Of a stretch of 64,000 nt of DNA, positions 17,721 through 27,092 are shown one piece after another. Every line of letters starts with the position of its first letter. The first letter of the stretch is position 1. The DNA comes from Teredinibacter sp. KSP-S5-2 (GTDB taxonomy: Bacteria; Pseudomonadota; Gammaproteobacteria; Pseudomonadales; Cellvibrionaceae), in the NCBI RefSeq assembly GCF_032773895.1, contig NZ_CP120416.1, forward strand, positions 4,307,001 through 4,371,000. Reading direction: 5' to 3'. Made by a program: the position numbers and the translations under genes. The notes beneath the pieces were generated by a model. The model saw nothing but the letters and a program-made list of their open reading frames with translations, did no database searches and had not been told where the DNA came from.

Positions 17721-20700
17721 TTCGGTTTTTTGTCCACCATCCGACTGCAGCAAATATTCTGATGGTTATTTTCCTGGTTTCCGGGTTGGCCACTCTGCCT
17801 TCCATGATGCGGGAAACTTTTCCGGAAATTAAGAAGTTCGAAGTCAGTGTTTCAGTTTTATACCCATCAGCATCAGCAAAAGACATTGAAGAAAGTATTT
17901 GCCAGCCACTTGAGGAAGCTACTGACGGCATTAGTTTTACCGATGAAAAACGCTGCGAAGCCAAAGACAACATCGGCATCATGACCCTCAAAATGCAGGA
18001 ATCAGGTGATATGTCTCAGTTTATTGACGACATAAAAACCGCAGTGGATGGCATAGACAGCTTTCCCGACAACACCGAAACACCCATTATTAAAGAACTA
18101 GGACGCACGGACCCAGTAGTCGCCATTGCCATCGCCGCAGATATCCCCAAACCCGAATTAAAAAAGTTGGCGGAAGACCTAAAACAAAAATTACAGCAAC
18201 TTCCCCATATCGCGATTGTAAATATTGAAGGTTTTTCCGAACATCAGCTGATTATCGAGGTTCCGCAACACAACCTTTTGCAATACGGTTTGAGCATTAA
18301 TGATATCGCCACAGCAATACGTGCACAGGCAACCGACCTACCTTCTGGAGATATCGAATCGGAGAACGGTATTCATCAAATCCGATTTATGGAAAAACGC
18401 CGCACGCCGGAACAATTGGCTTCCCTACGAGTAATTTCCAGTCAGAACGGTGGCGAAATTCGCTTGGCCGATATCGCTACTATTTCTGACAGTTTTGAAC
18501 ACCTGGAAGACAAAATCACATTTAACGGCAAGCCCGCTGCAATTTTACAAATACAGAAAAACAAACACGACGATAGCTTAACTCTGCTAGAGGAAATTAA
18601 AACCTTTATTTCCGAACAAAACAAAACCCTTCCCGAAGGTATTTCACTACACCTGACTCGCGATATGACTTCGATTGTAGAGGACAGGTTAAAGCTGATC
18701 GTCAAAAACGGCTGGCAGGGTATTATTTTGGTCAGCCTGGCGTTGTATTTATTTTTTTCCTGGCGTTACACATTTTGGGTAGCGTTGGGTTTACCCGTTT
18801 CGTTTCTGGGAAGCTTTGCGCTGATTACCGCCTTTGGTATCTCAATCAACATGATCAGCCTGGTTGGCCTGCTCATCTCCATTGGTATTTTAATGGACGA
18901 CGCCATTGTCATTTCCGAGAGCATCGCCACCGAATACGCCAAAGGAAAATCACCCGCTGATGCCGCAATAGACGGTACTACTCGCGTTGCCCGTGGCGTT
19001 TTATCTTCGTTTGCCACAACCGTATTTATTTTTAGCGGCCTGGCGTTTTTGCAAGGGGATATCGGTCAGGTGCTTAAGGTGATGCCCGTTGTACTGATAT
19101 CGGTGTTAAGTGTCAGCCTGGTCGAAGCCTTCTGTATATTGCCTCATCATTTAATGCACTCGCTGCACCACAATCAAAAAGAACCCTTCAAATGGAAACA
19201 GAAATTTACTGATCTATTCGAAAAAACTCGCCATAAAGTTGGCCGGCTGGCGGATATGTCCGTCCGCTATCGTTATGGTGCAGTGGGCTTAACCATTGCA
19301 CTTTTACTTTTTTCCATCAGTATGTTAGCTACGGGTGTACTTAAATTTAAAGCTTTCCCAGACTTGGACGGCGATGTAGTACAGGCAAGAATTTTACTCC
19401 CCCAGGGCACACCACTGTCCAGAACCGAAGCCGTAGTAAACAAAGTCATACACGGCCTCCAACAGGTTGATCAACAACTGGAAGAAGTTGAGGGGCAACG
19501 GTTATTAAAAAATATTACCGTGTCATACAACCAAAATCAGGATGCATTCGAAACCGGCACACATATCGCCACCATCAGTGTCGATTTACTCTCAGCGGAC
19601 CAACGTCAAACCACCATGGACACACTAACCCGTTTATGGCGGGCGGAAGTTGGTGACGTTGCCGACGTGATCAATATTCAATATAAACAACCCACCATGG
19701 GACCCGCTGGCCGGGCGATAGAAATTCGTTTACAGGGGAACGATCTTGAACAGCTTTCCAGTGCTTCTTACGAATTGCAAAACTGGTTACGTGGTTATAA
19801 CGGCGTAGTGGATGTGATGGATGATTTACGCCAGGGTAAACCGCAATTAAATATTTCCCTGCTTCCGGGAAATCTGGTTCATAACTTGCCGGCAGAGTCC
19901 ATCGCCAAACAATTACGCGCGGCATATCAGGGGGTAAAAATTGACGATATTCAATATGAGGGAGAGGATTACGAACTGCAAGTCAAACTGGATTTAGCCT
20001 CCCGTGACAGTCTGGCGGATTTTGAAAATATGCGTATTTATTCAACCAAAGGTGAAACGCCCATTCCGTTAAGAGCAGTGGCTGAGATTACCGAGGACAG
20101 ATCTTACGCGCGTATTCATCGCATTGACAATATGCGCGCTGTCACCGTGTACGGTGATGTCGATGCGGATATTGCAAACACGAATCAGGTATTACTCAAT
20201 ACTCAAAAAGAATTTTTTCCGCAACTTAAAAATAAATACCCGGATGTAAAGATTACTCTGGAAGGTGAAGTAAAAAATGCTGCCGTTACCGGAGGTTCTT
20301 TAAGAAAAGGGTTTTTACTCGGCGCTATCGGTATTTTCCTTTTGCTTAGTTTGCAGTTTCGCAATTATCTGGAACCCATTATTGTCATGCTCGCTATTCC
20401 ACTGGCATTTATTGGGGTGATATGGGGGCACATTATTATGGGCCTGGATTTAACCATGCCCAGCGTCATGGGCTTTGTCTCGCTCGCCGGCATTGTGGTG
20501 AACGACTCCATATTGTTAGTGGAGTCCGTTAAACAACGTGCCGCCGAAGGGTTTAGCGTTCATGATGCTGCCAGCCAGGCATCCCGCGATCGTTTTAGAG
20601 CAATATTCTTGACCTCATTTACTACCATCGCCGGCATCGCACCATTGCTTCTGGAAAGCAGTTTGCAAGCTCAGGTGTTAATTCCTCTGGTGACCAGCAT

Positions 20701-20794
20701 TGGCTTCGGGCTTATCGCTTCCACCTTGCTGGTACTGGTTGTCCTACCAGCGATGTATTCCATTCTGGAAGATTTTGGCTTTACGGAAAACTAG
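17717..20794 (+). CDS. RND-family efflux permease
   Basis: A 1025-residue inner-membrane RND transporter of usual length. It begins MIRFFVHHPTAANILMVIFLV, the first transmembrane helix; two large periplasmic loops and the two six-helix blocks follow. The proton-relay aspartates lie in ISIGILMDDAIVISE of helix 4. The second half contains the matching GFVSLAGIVVNDSILLVE. The sequence is nearer the less characterised marine RND group than AcrB itself, so the substrate cannot be predicted. It forms a three-gene TetR-adaptor-pump operon with 4-nt overlaps. An outer-membrane factor is missing and is probably shared with another system. Confidence 0.95.
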   Translation: MIRFFVHHPTAANILMVIFLVSGLATLPSMMRETFPEIKKFEVSVSVLYPSASAKDIEESICQPLEEATDGISFTDEKRCEAKDNIGIMTLKMQESGDMSQFIDDIKTAVDGIDSFPDNTETPIIKELGRTDPVVAIAIAADIPKPELKKLAEDLKQKLQQLPHIAIVNIEGFSEHQLIIEVPQHNLLQYGLSINDIATAIRAQATDLPSGDIESENGIHQIRFMEKRRTPEQLASLRVISSQNGGEIRLADIATISDSFEHLEDKITFNGKPAAILQIQKNKHDDSLTLLEEIKTFISEQNKTLPEGISLHLTRDMTSIVEDRLKLIVKNGWQGIILVSLALYLFFSWRYTFWVALGLPVSFLGSFALITAFGISINMISLVGLLISIGILMDDAIVISESIATEYAKGKSPADAAIDGTTRVARGVLSSFATTVFIFSGLAFLQGDIGQVLKVMPVVLISVLSVSLVEAFCILPHHLMHSLHHNQKEPFKWKQKFTDLFEKTRHKVGRLADMSVRYRYGAVGLTIALLLFSISMLATGVLKFKAFPDLDGDVVQARILLPQGTPLSRTEAVVNKVIHGLQQVDQQLEEVEGQRLLKNITVSYNQNQDAFETGTHIATISVDLLSADQRQTTMDTLTRLWRAEVGDVADVINIQYKQPTMGPAGRAIEIRLQGNDLEQLSSASYELQNWLRGYNGVVDVMDDLRQGKPQLNISLLPGNLVHNLPAESIAKQLRAAYQGVKIDDIQYEGEDYELQVKLDLASRDSLADFENMRIYSTKGETPIPLRAVAEITEDRSYARIHRIDNMRAVTVYGDVDADIANTNQVLLNTQKEFFPQLKNKYPDVKITLEGEVKNAAVTGGSLRKGFLLGAIGIFLLLSLQFRNYLEPIIVMLAIPLAFIGVIWGHIIMGLDLTMPSVMGFVSLAGIVVNDSILLVESVKQRAAEGFSVHDAASQASRDRFRAIFLTSFTTIAGIAPLLLESSLQAQVLIPLVTSIGFGLIASTLLVLVVLPAMYSILEDFGFTEN

Positions 20795-20841
20795 AAAGCC
20801 ACACGCTTGAATGAGCATATGGCTTGAGTTGGCAAAAAAAA

Positions 20842-21477
20842 TTACTCGCTGAGTCCGTTCAGGATTAGTCGCTCAGTGTTTTGTACACTAAGACCCGCGT
20901 AATCGGTGATGTTGGCGACCAAACGGTCCCGACTAACCGAATGCGCATAGCCCACAGCAACCACATCACATCCAGCAGAAAGCGCTGACTCAATACCTGC
21001 ATCGGAATCTTCAAAAACCAGAACCTCTTGCGCATCCACACCCAACTGCTCACAGGCTAACAAATACGGTTCAGGGTGGGGTTTGCCTCGGCTCACCATT
21101 TCCGCAGTCACCAGCACTCGAGGCACAGGCAAGTTGCCTTTCATTAGCCGGGGGAATGCAATATCGTAAGGGCCGGAGGTCGCTATGCCCCATTGACCGC
21201 CCGCCAGCGAATGTACAAATGCCTCGGCACCCACTAACGGTTCAACAAAATCCAGGTATTCATTTTCCAGCGCCTCAATATGCTTAACTTCTTGCTCAAC
21301 ATGGAGATGAGGGGCAAATTCGGCAACAAAATCCTCTGTTCGCGTTCCCTGACACACTTGCAAAGCACGCTCAAGATCCAAGTCGTGTCGCTGACACCAG
21401 GCAGTCATCGCCGCGCTTATCGCCCGCGACGAATCCACCAAAGTGCCATCAAGATCAAAAATAAATGCCTGATACAT
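20842..21477 (-). CDS. HAD-superfamily (subfamily IA) phosphatase
   Basis: A 211-residue HAD-IA hydrolase. The ATG at 21477 has GGGAG 6 nt upstream. Motif I is DLDGT with nucleophile Asp8 and Asp10; motif II lies at IATSGPYDI; motif III/IV includes RGKPHPEPY (catalytic Lys) and VFEDSDAGIESA. The small helical cap between motifs I and II is the type found in sugar-phosphate, phosphoglycolate and glycerol-3-phosphate phosphatases, and the sequence is closest in feel to the YfbT/YniC sugar phosphatases. The exact substrate cannot be read. It is convergent with the RND operon (47 bp), with no clear terminator between. Confidence 0.9.
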   Translation of the reverse strand: MYQAFIFDLDGTLVDSSRAISAAMTAWCQRHDLDLERALQVCQGTRTEDFVAEFAPHLHVEQEVKHIEALENEYLDFVEPLVGAEAFVHSLAGGQWGIATSGPYDIAFPRLMKGNLPVPRVLVTAEMVSRGKPHPEPYLLACEQLGVDAQEVLVFEDSDAGIESALSAGCDVVAVGYAHSVSRDRLVANITDYAGLSVQNTERLILNGLSE

Positions 21478-21666
21478 CAACAACTCCCAGCTTGTGTCAC
21501 TTCAATCCAGAATAGAGAGAATCAGTGACGATAAGTGGTACTATTCAATGATAAACCATAACTTCCGTGGCGGCTTAATCGCAACCGGGGAAGCATCAGT
21601 AAAAAACGGCTTTGATTTCTAGTTTACGCCCCAATAAAAAACATTGATGAATACCGGTAGCGACCT

Positions 21667-21990
21667 ATGACAATAAACGACTTAGTAGCAGCACTTTTCC
21701 TGCTCTTGCTTGGCTACCTGTTTTGGCAACACATAAATGCCGGCAGGCTAGCGCGAAAATCAGCAATGCTGCATTGTGAAAAATCCGGCGTCCAGTTACT
21801 CGATCAGAATGTCACACTACAACGCCTGAGACTGCGCCGTTCCGGCCATTCTTTATTTACAGTAGAACGAGTCTATAACTTTGAATTCTCGTCTGTAGGC
21901 GATTACAGATACAAAGGGTCGATACGTTTACGCGGCCAACATGTACAAGCGATTGAACTCGCGCCATTCAAGACCGAATACATGCATTAA
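21667..21990 (+). CDS. DUF3301 family membrane-anchored protein
   Basis: A 107-residue protein matching the DUF3301 pattern. An N-terminal transmembrane helix (residues about 5-23) is followed by a basic cytoplasmic domain with CEKSGVQLLDQNVTLQRLRLRR and the FEFSSVGDYRYKGSIRLRG core. The function of the family is unknown; it is common in marine and pseudomonad Gammaproteobacteria. It is a single gene here. Confidence 0.88.
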   Translation: MTINDLVAALFLLLLGYLFWQHINAGRLARKSAMLHCEKSGVQLLDQNVTLQRLRLRRSGHSLFTVERVYNFEFSSVGDYRYKGSIRLRGQHVQAIELAPFKTEYMH

Positions 21991-22003
21991 TTCGATAACC
22001 GTT

Positions 22004-22147
22004 TTACAGAATTACCAACCATTTGATGAGGTGAATAACAAAGAAAAGTGCTTGGGTTAACGGCACAGTACTCAACAGAAGTGCCAATACCGATAACCCC
22101 AAGAAGTAATAGCCCGTTGAGAAATTACCAGGGCAGGCTTTCTCCAT
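22004..22147 (-). CDS. possible 47-residue membrane peptide overlapping the SDR gene end
   Basis: Starting at an ATG inside the last codons of the SDR gene (23-nt overlap), an open frame of 47 residues encodes a strongly hydrophobic segment (YYFLGLSVLALLLSTVPL and QALFFVIHLIKWLVIL), enough for one or two transmembrane helices. The codon pattern looks coding and the position suits translational coupling. No homologue is known to me and there is no clear ribosome-binding site. It is reported as a possibility only. Confidence 0.3.
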   Translation of the reverse strand: MEKACPGNFSTGYYFLGLSVLALLLSTVPLTQALFFVIHLIKWLVIL

Positions 22148-22793
22148 TGGAATGCCAGAAACCACCAGAGGTCTCCAGGGTTAATTCTTCGATACGCTGA
22201 ACCAAACCTTTGGCCGCAGTATTGGCACTAATATCACCCGCATGGTTAACCATATCCGTTTGCACAAAGCCGGGGTGCAACAAGGCTACAGCAATTTCTT
22301 TTGGTGCCAAATCTTTAGCCAGAGAAACGCCAGCCATATTCAGTGCTGTCTTGGACATACGATACCCGTAGTAACCGCCACTGCCATTATCGGCAATCGA
22401 CCCCATACGGCTGGTGATCATAGCCACTTTTGAGCCCGCAGATAAATTGGCCATCAACGCTTCAGTAACCAGAATTGGCGCAATAGCATTGACCATGAAT
22501 TGTTTCTCAATTGCCTCTACATCAATTGCACCCAGTGATTCGTTGGACAAAATACCCGCATTGTTAATCAAAATATCAATGTTTTTATCCCCGACCGCAG
22601 ATTTTAAGCGGGCAAGATCTTCCGCCACAGAAACATCCACGCCGTCAATAATGGTCACACCCGACAGAGCGCTTAACTGTTCTGACGGTGTACGACACAC
22701 GGCCAAAACCTCATCACCATTGTTCACATAGTGCTCACATAGAGCAAAACCGATACCTCTGTTGGCACCCGTAATTAATACAGTTCTAGACAT
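22125..22793 (-). CDS. short-chain dehydrogenase/reductase (SDR)
   Basis: A 222-residue classical SDR. The cofactor motif TGANRGIG is at residues 8-15, NNAG at 77-80, and the catalytic Tyr144 and Lys148 lie in YRMSK with Ser128 before them. The closest group I recognise is the CsgA/C-factor-like SDRs of about 220-230 residues. Many of these act as NAD(P)H-dependent reductases on unknown substrates. The protein is complete. Its neighbours do not reveal a pathway. Confidence 0.9.
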   Translation of the reverse strand: MSRTVLITGANRGIGFALCEHYVNNGDEVLAVCRTPSEQLSALSGVTIIDGVDVSVAEDLARLKSAVGDKNIDILINNAGILSNESLGAIDVEAIEKQFMVNAIAPILVTEALMANLSAGSKVAMITSRMGSIADNGSGGYYGYRMSKTALNMAGVSLAKDLAPKEIAVALLHPGFVQTDMVNHAGDISANTAAKGLVQRIEELTLETSGGFWHSNGESLPW

Positions 22794-23066
22794 AACATAC
22801 CCTTAGCAATAAAACAGGAAACACGACGTAATGGATTCTATATTAAGGCGGATTACAGAAACTCAATGTTTAAATTAGCCCCAAAAGTAGAAGTATAAAA
22901 AACCTGTCGCGCAAATACCGATGCAAGAACAATTATCCTCTTCGAACACACTTTAACCTTGCAGTTTTTTTGTCACTGAATAAAAGCATTCAGTTTTCGT
23001 TAAGCCAGAGCGTTGTAATCTGGTCACCAATGATTAAAAACAACCAGATAGTTGCTGGAGTGAACC

Positions 23067-23171
23067 ATGAACTCGCTACCCATGCCCGAAGTAAAAGAAA
23101 TCAGCCGTTTCGATCTTTTTATGTTTTACCTCTTGAACAACCCCAAAATGCTCCTTCAGCTCATTAAATGA
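23067..23171 (+). CDS. possible 34-residue small protein
   Basis: An ATG preceded by GGAG with a 6-nt spacer opens a frame of 34 residues (MNSLPMPEVKEISRFDLFMFYL and onward to QLIK). Its second half is amphipathic and hydrophobic. The ribosome-binding site is better than chance, but there is no recognised family and nothing else to support it. It is convergent with the DUF3820 gene. Confidence 0.35.
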   Translation: MNSLPMPEVKEISRFDLFMFYLLNNPKMLLQLIK

Positions 23172-23202
23172 GCAAGCGTAATTGAGGCTATCAGAAAAGG
23201 AA

Positions 23203-23394
23203 TTAATGCAATGTCGGGTAGCCTCTTAATGGGTCAAGAATGGACTCTTGGCCATTTATTTTCACCTCTAACGCAAGCGCCAGTAGCAAGCCCAACTCAC
23301 CACTTGGCATTCCTTTCTTAGACAACCAAAGCAAGTACTCTTCAGGCAGGTCAATTAAAACCCGGCCAGCATACTTACCAAACGGCATTTTCAT
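23203..23394 (-). CDS. DUF3820 family protein
   Basis: A 63-residue protein from the ATG at 23394. MPFGKYAGRVLIDLPEEYLLW, KKGMPSGELG and ALALEVKINGQ match the DUF3820 core almost residue for residue. In family members I remember, MPFGKY is preceded by about 12 residues. Here the frame continues upstream as IEKQHLIKLAN with no ATG, GTG or TTG but with an ATT at 23427, so the true start may be a rare ATT codon. Its role is unknown; the family has been described as a possible quorum-sensing-regulated virulence factor. Confidence 0.88.
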   Translation of the reverse strand: MKMPFGKYAGRVLIDLPEEYLLWLSKKGMPSGELGLLLALALEVKINGQESILDPLRGYPTLH

Positions 23395-23596
23395 ATTGGC
23401 CAGTTTTATTAAATGCTGTTTCTCAATGATAGCGGTAGCCCTATATTACGGTGTGATGATTCATTTATGACAGAGATGCCAGTAACGCGCCTAGGTTAGC
23501 ATAATTCGTTCATCTGACCAGCTAGAAGATAAAGGATACAAGAATTATTCGAGAACAACTTCCCATAGAATACAAGTAATGGAAACGTGCAGAATT

Positions 23597-23905
23597 TTAC
23601 CCGGAATGTTGATTTATTAATTTCAGTTTTTGTGCACGACTTAAAGATTTAATCTGAATCTCTTTTTTTGTCGCTTCTGACCGGTTATCACACGCTTCCT
23701 GAAAAACAATACGAACCGGTTTGGCGGTGCGAAAGTATTTAGCCCCCTTGGCCCCGGAATTCCCCGCAAACACATCTTGGTGCTCAGAAAACCGGCGCGC
23801 AACATCTTTAGTAATCCCCGTATATAACCGGTGATTATCTGTTTCAATAATATACACATACCACAAGCCTGAATCACTCACTGCTTTACCACTAGCTAAC
23901 CACAA
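23597..23905 (-). CDS. GIY-YIG domain protein (YhbQ-like)
   Basis: A 102-residue protein with a single GIY-YIG nuclease-like domain: WYVYIIETDNHRLYTGIT is the family signature strand pair, followed by ARRFSEHQ and, later, EACDNRSEATKKEIQIK with the conserved acidic residue. This is the short UPF0213/YhbQ type, not UvrC. The start is uncertain (TTG at 23905, or GTG at 23881 nearer the domain). It begins 17 nt after the histidine-kinase stop on the same strand, so it is probably the last gene of that operon. Confidence 0.85.
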   Translation of the reverse strand: MWLASGKAVSDSGLWYVYIIETDNHRLYTGITKDVARRFSEHQDVFAGNSGAKGAKYFRTAKPVRIVFQEACDNRSEATKKEIQIKSLSRAQKLKLINQHSG

Positions 23906-23922
23906 ATGTCAAACATAGTGCT

Positions 23923-25437
23923 TTATGCTCGCACCGAGTTCAAGGCAAACTCAAATGTTGTGCCTTGCTCAATTTTACTTTGCACACTGATCACAGACTC
24001 ATGCAGTTCCAGAATTTTTTTGGTTATCGCCAGGCCCAAACCACCATGTGAAGTGTTCTCTCTCACACTATTACCAGCCTTGAAATGCGGATCAAAAACA
24101 TGCGGTAAATCTTCTTCTGGAATACCAATACCAGTATCGCATACCCGAATCACCACCTTACTCTGACTCTGATGTACTTCAACAGTGATTTTTCCGCCTT
24201 CCGGCGTATGGCGCAACGCATTTTCAATCAGGTTAGTAAAAACACGCTCCAGCTTTTCGATATCGGCACTGACTAAAATACTGCTGTCTTTTGGTTCTAC
24301 CGCCAGCTCAATATTCTTTTTCTCAGCCACAATAGTAAATTTTTGCAGAACGTCCTGAATTAATTCTGCGATGGGAAAACTTTCCTTATTCACCGACACG
24401 TTAGCGCCATCCAGGTGAGCCAATTCGAATAACTGTTCTATAAGCACCGCAATTTTCTGTGCGCTTTTTCGGGCGGTGGAAATATACTGTTCGCTTTTTT
24501 CTTTGGTCAGACTTTCCTGTTGAATTTCCCAGGTTTCCAAATAGCCCAGCAGCGCTGCCAGGGGTGTACGCAGATCATGGGAAACATGGGAAAGCAATTC
24601 TTTTCGCAGATCATCAATGGTGACAATATTCTGGTACTGTAGCTGCAATTTCTCCAGAGCCTTCATCAAGGTAAAACCCAGCAACTGAATATCATTTGAA
24701 CTATTGCCATCCCAGCAATCAAGATTCTGCTCGATTTTTTCCCGCACTTCGTCACTGGTTTCAAAACCCAACTCACGAATTTCCTGAATTTGCCCCATAA
24801 GGCGGGAGAGTGGTCGGGTAACCAAACGAATAACAACAATCAACACCAAAATTGCCAAGGCTCCGCCACCAATAGACAACCACATTCCCGACTGGAGAAT
24901 TTGGCTTCCCCATAACTGTTCTTCCAACTCCGCCCGAATTTCACTACCAATAACCACATAAAGGTAACCATAGGTTTGCCCCATTTGAATAATTGGCGCA
25001 ACGGAAAAAATCTTTTTCACATTCTGGTATTTTGGGTCTTCGCCAAAAATTAAACCTTGATTGCCTTTGGTTGTAATAAATTCTTTTATGGGCTTCAGGT
25101 CAACAGTTTTACGCACAACATGATTGGTTTTTTCGCTGTGCGCGACGATGTTTCCGTCCTTGTCGACCAAATAAAATTCAAAGTTCGGCCCTAAAATCAT
25201 TAAATTTTCAAACGTCGCCTTGGCAGCGGCGAAGTTAGGCTTGCCATTTTCATACAGCAAATAACTATTCACCACATGCTGGGCCAGCTCCCGGTGAATT
25301 CGTTGCGTCACTTCCTGTTCGTAATTTTTCGATGAATTAACTACCAGCAGTGTAGAGAACACGCCAAAGATGGTGAACACGCCCACCAGGATAAGAAGAA
25401 TACGGCCAAACAGCGTCTGTAAAAAACTAGCTATCAT
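23923..25437 (-). CDS. sensor histidine kinase of a two-component system
   Basis: A 504-residue membrane kinase. One transmembrane helix at residues 11-31 and a second near 185-205 flank a ~150-residue periplasmic PAS/CACHE-like domain (FEFYLVDKDGNIVAHS). A HAMP linker follows, then the dimerisation domain with SHDLRTP (phospho-acceptor His287), and the ATPase domain with N (NLIENALRHTPEGG), G1 (DTGIGIPEEDL), F (FDPHFKAG) and G2 (HGGLGLAI) boxes. It is complete. It overlaps the response-regulator gene by 11 nt and belongs to the operon with the spondin-domain genes. The stimulus is unknown. Confidence 0.95.
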   Translation of the reverse strand: MIASFLQTLFGRILLILVGVFTIFGVFSTLLVVNSSKNYEQEVTQRIHRELAQHVVNSYLLYENGKPNFAAAKATFENLMILGPNFEFYLVDKDGNIVAHSEKTNHVVRKTVDLKPIKEFITTKGNQGLIFGEDPKYQNVKKIFSVAPIIQMGQTYGYLYVVIGSEIRAELEEQLWGSQILQSGMWLSIGGGALAILVLIVVIRLVTRPLSRLMGQIQEIRELGFETSDEVREKIEQNLDCWDGNSSNDIQLLGFTLMKALEKLQLQYQNIVTIDDLRKELLSHVSHDLRTPLAALLGYLETWEIQQESLTKEKSEQYISTARKSAQKIAVLIEQLFELAHLDGANVSVNKESFPIAELIQDVLQKFTIVAEKKNIELAVEPKDSSILVSADIEKLERVFTNLIENALRHTPEGGKITVEVHQSQSKVVIRVCDTGIGIPEEDLPHVFDPHFKAGNSVRENTSHGGLGLAITKKILELHESVISVQSKIEQGTTFEFALNSVRA

Positions 25438-26131
25438 AAAACTTGTACCCTACCCCCCAAACGGTTAATACAAATTTGGGCTTGGTCGAATCCTCTTCCA
25501 GTTTTGAACGAAGCCGATTGATATGAGAATTAACAGTGTGTTCGTAACCATCGTGCTGGTATCCCCATACCGCATTAAGCAACTGCTCACGGGTATAAAC
25601 CGTACCGGGATGTCGTGCCATATAGAGTAATAAATCAAACTCTTTGGCCGTGACATTAATATTCATATCGTTACGTAATATTTTTCGTTTTTGAATATCA
25701 ATAGTCAGATCATCAAACCGTAGTAAATCTTCGGTGTGATTATTTGTTTGCGTATTTTCGTGAAAAGCCACACGACGCAGTAGCGCTTTGATCCTAGCCT
25801 GGAGCTCGCGAACGCTGAAAGGTTTGGTTAGATAATCATCCGCACCGACCTCTAAACCAACAACACGATCCGCTTCGGATTTTTTCGCTGTCAGCATAAG
25901 TATGGGCGTGTAATTTGCCTCCTGCCGCAATTTTTGGCAGACCTCCAAGCCTTCCATACCCGGCAGCATAATATCCAGAATAATTGCATCATATTGATTT
26001 TTTTGCGCTTCCAGATACCCCTGCAAACCATCACGACAATGTACTGTTTGTAAATTTAAGGACTCCAGGTTCACTGCAATGAGTGAACCTATGTCCTCTT
26101 GGTCTTCGACGATTAATACTTTCGCGGTCAT
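25427..26131 (-). CDS. OmpR/PhoB-family response regulator
   Basis: A 234-residue regulator. The receiver domain has acidic residues near EDQED, the phospho-acceptor Asp53 (ILDIMLPG), the switch Thr in MLTAKKSEAD, and Lys in LTKPFSVREL. The C-terminal winged helix (from about residue 130) contains VTAKEFDLLLYMARHPGTVYTREQLL and VWGYQ, typical of the OmpR family. It is co-transcribed with the kinase. A likely DNA target is the 11-bp-phased direct repeat at 27837-27873 upstream of the first gene of the same operon. Confidence 0.96.
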   Translation of the reverse strand: MTAKVLIVEDQEDIGSLIAVNLESLNLQTVHCRDGLQGYLEAQKNQYDAIILDIMLPGMEGLEVCQKLRQEANYTPILMLTAKKSEADRVVGLEVGADDYLTKPFSVRELQARIKALLRRVAFHENTQTNNHTEDLLRFDDLTIDIQKRKILRNDMNINVTAKEFDLLLYMARHPGTVYTREQLLNAVWGYQHDGYEHTVNSHINRLRSKLEEDSTKPKFVLTVWGVGYKFYDS

Positions 26132-26177
26132 AATTTCTATTTCAACAGAGCGACAAACTGCCCTTAATCATGATTGT

Positions 26178-27083
26178 TTATTCCATTCTCGCAACATCAA
26201 TTTTTAACGCGCCCTGATCAAAACGGTGGGATGAATCTAACGCGGATTGCGCATAGCCATCATCCTGAGAAACCACACCCGGATGCATGGTGACCTGATT
26301 TGCCACATCATCGCGAATGCGATTTAAACCCTCGCCGCCACCCGCTGGACCGGGAATGGTTTCAGCCGTTTCCGTATTGCGCTCCGTACCGGCGTCGTAA
26401 ATGGGGGCAATATAGCTAAATTGCTCGCCAACTCGCAAATGTGACAGAGCAAGTGTATTCGCTCCGGCAAAAGCGTCATTGGTATTGACTAGCATTGACA
26501 CCAACGTCAGCGATAAATCCTCTTGCCACAAGCCCGAAATATTCAATACCAATGAATCACCAGGAGCCAATACCGCTTCCGAAGATTTTGCAGATATCGC
26601 ATTTGAGGCTTCAGCAATGACTTCTGTTGGATCACCAGACTCCGCTAAAGTTTCCAAACCATCTGTTGCGGCTTCACCGATGTTCCAGGCCGAATAATCC
26701 GCGCCATGTAACAATACAGCGGCCGGCGCAAGTGGCTGATTTTCAGTAAGGTTGGTTAAAGTAATACGGTAAATATTTTTTGCTGCCGCCGTTAACGCAG
26801 CGATACGTTCTGCAATGTCATCCAGTAAAATCTGAATTTCCGCAATCTCGGAAGCGACGGTAGCGTCATTTTCCAACGCCTCCAACCGTGTATTAATTGC
26901 GGCTAAATTATTTGCTAACGACGTATCTTCCACAGCCAGTTGATCCAGTTGCATTTGTAATTCAGCAACACGGCTCTCCAGACTGCGCACTTCATCGTCG
27001 TTGTCGTCACCGCCACATGCAGTAAACGCGAGGGGGATACAAATCAGTAAACAAATTTTTATTAATGTGCCGAGCCCGTTCAT
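26178..27083 (-). CDS. spondin_N-domain lipoprotein with coiled coil
   Basis: A 301-residue lipoprotein. The ATG at 27083 has AGGAGG 5 nt upstream; the track-like GTG start two codons earlier is less likely. The lipobox is FTA-Cys23. Residues about 30-98 form a heptad coiled coil (VRSLESRVAELQMQLDQL and onward). From about residue 100 a spondin_N-like domain follows: YRITLTNLTENQPLAPAAVLLHG, LAESGDPTEV, VLAPGDS, MLVNTNDAFAGANTLAL and YDAGTERNTE. It is related to the secreted protein encoded 9 nt upstream. I infer a membrane-anchored partner for it, held off the surface by the coiled coil. Confidence 0.88.
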   Translation of the reverse strand: MNGLGTLIKICLLICIPLAFTACGGDDNDDEVRSLESRVAELQMQLDQLAVEDTSLANNLAAINTRLEALENDATVASEIAEIQILLDDIAERIAALTAAAKNIYRITLTNLTENQPLAPAAVLLHGADYSAWNIGEAATDGLETLAESGDPTEVIAEASNAISAKSSEAVLAPGDSLVLNISGLWQEDLSLTLVSMLVNTNDAFAGANTLALSHLRVGEQFSYIAPIYDAGTERNTETAETIPGPAGGGEGLNRIRDDVANQVTMHPGVVSQDDGYAQSALDSSHRFDQGALKIDVARME

Positions 27084-27092
27084 AGCCACCTC

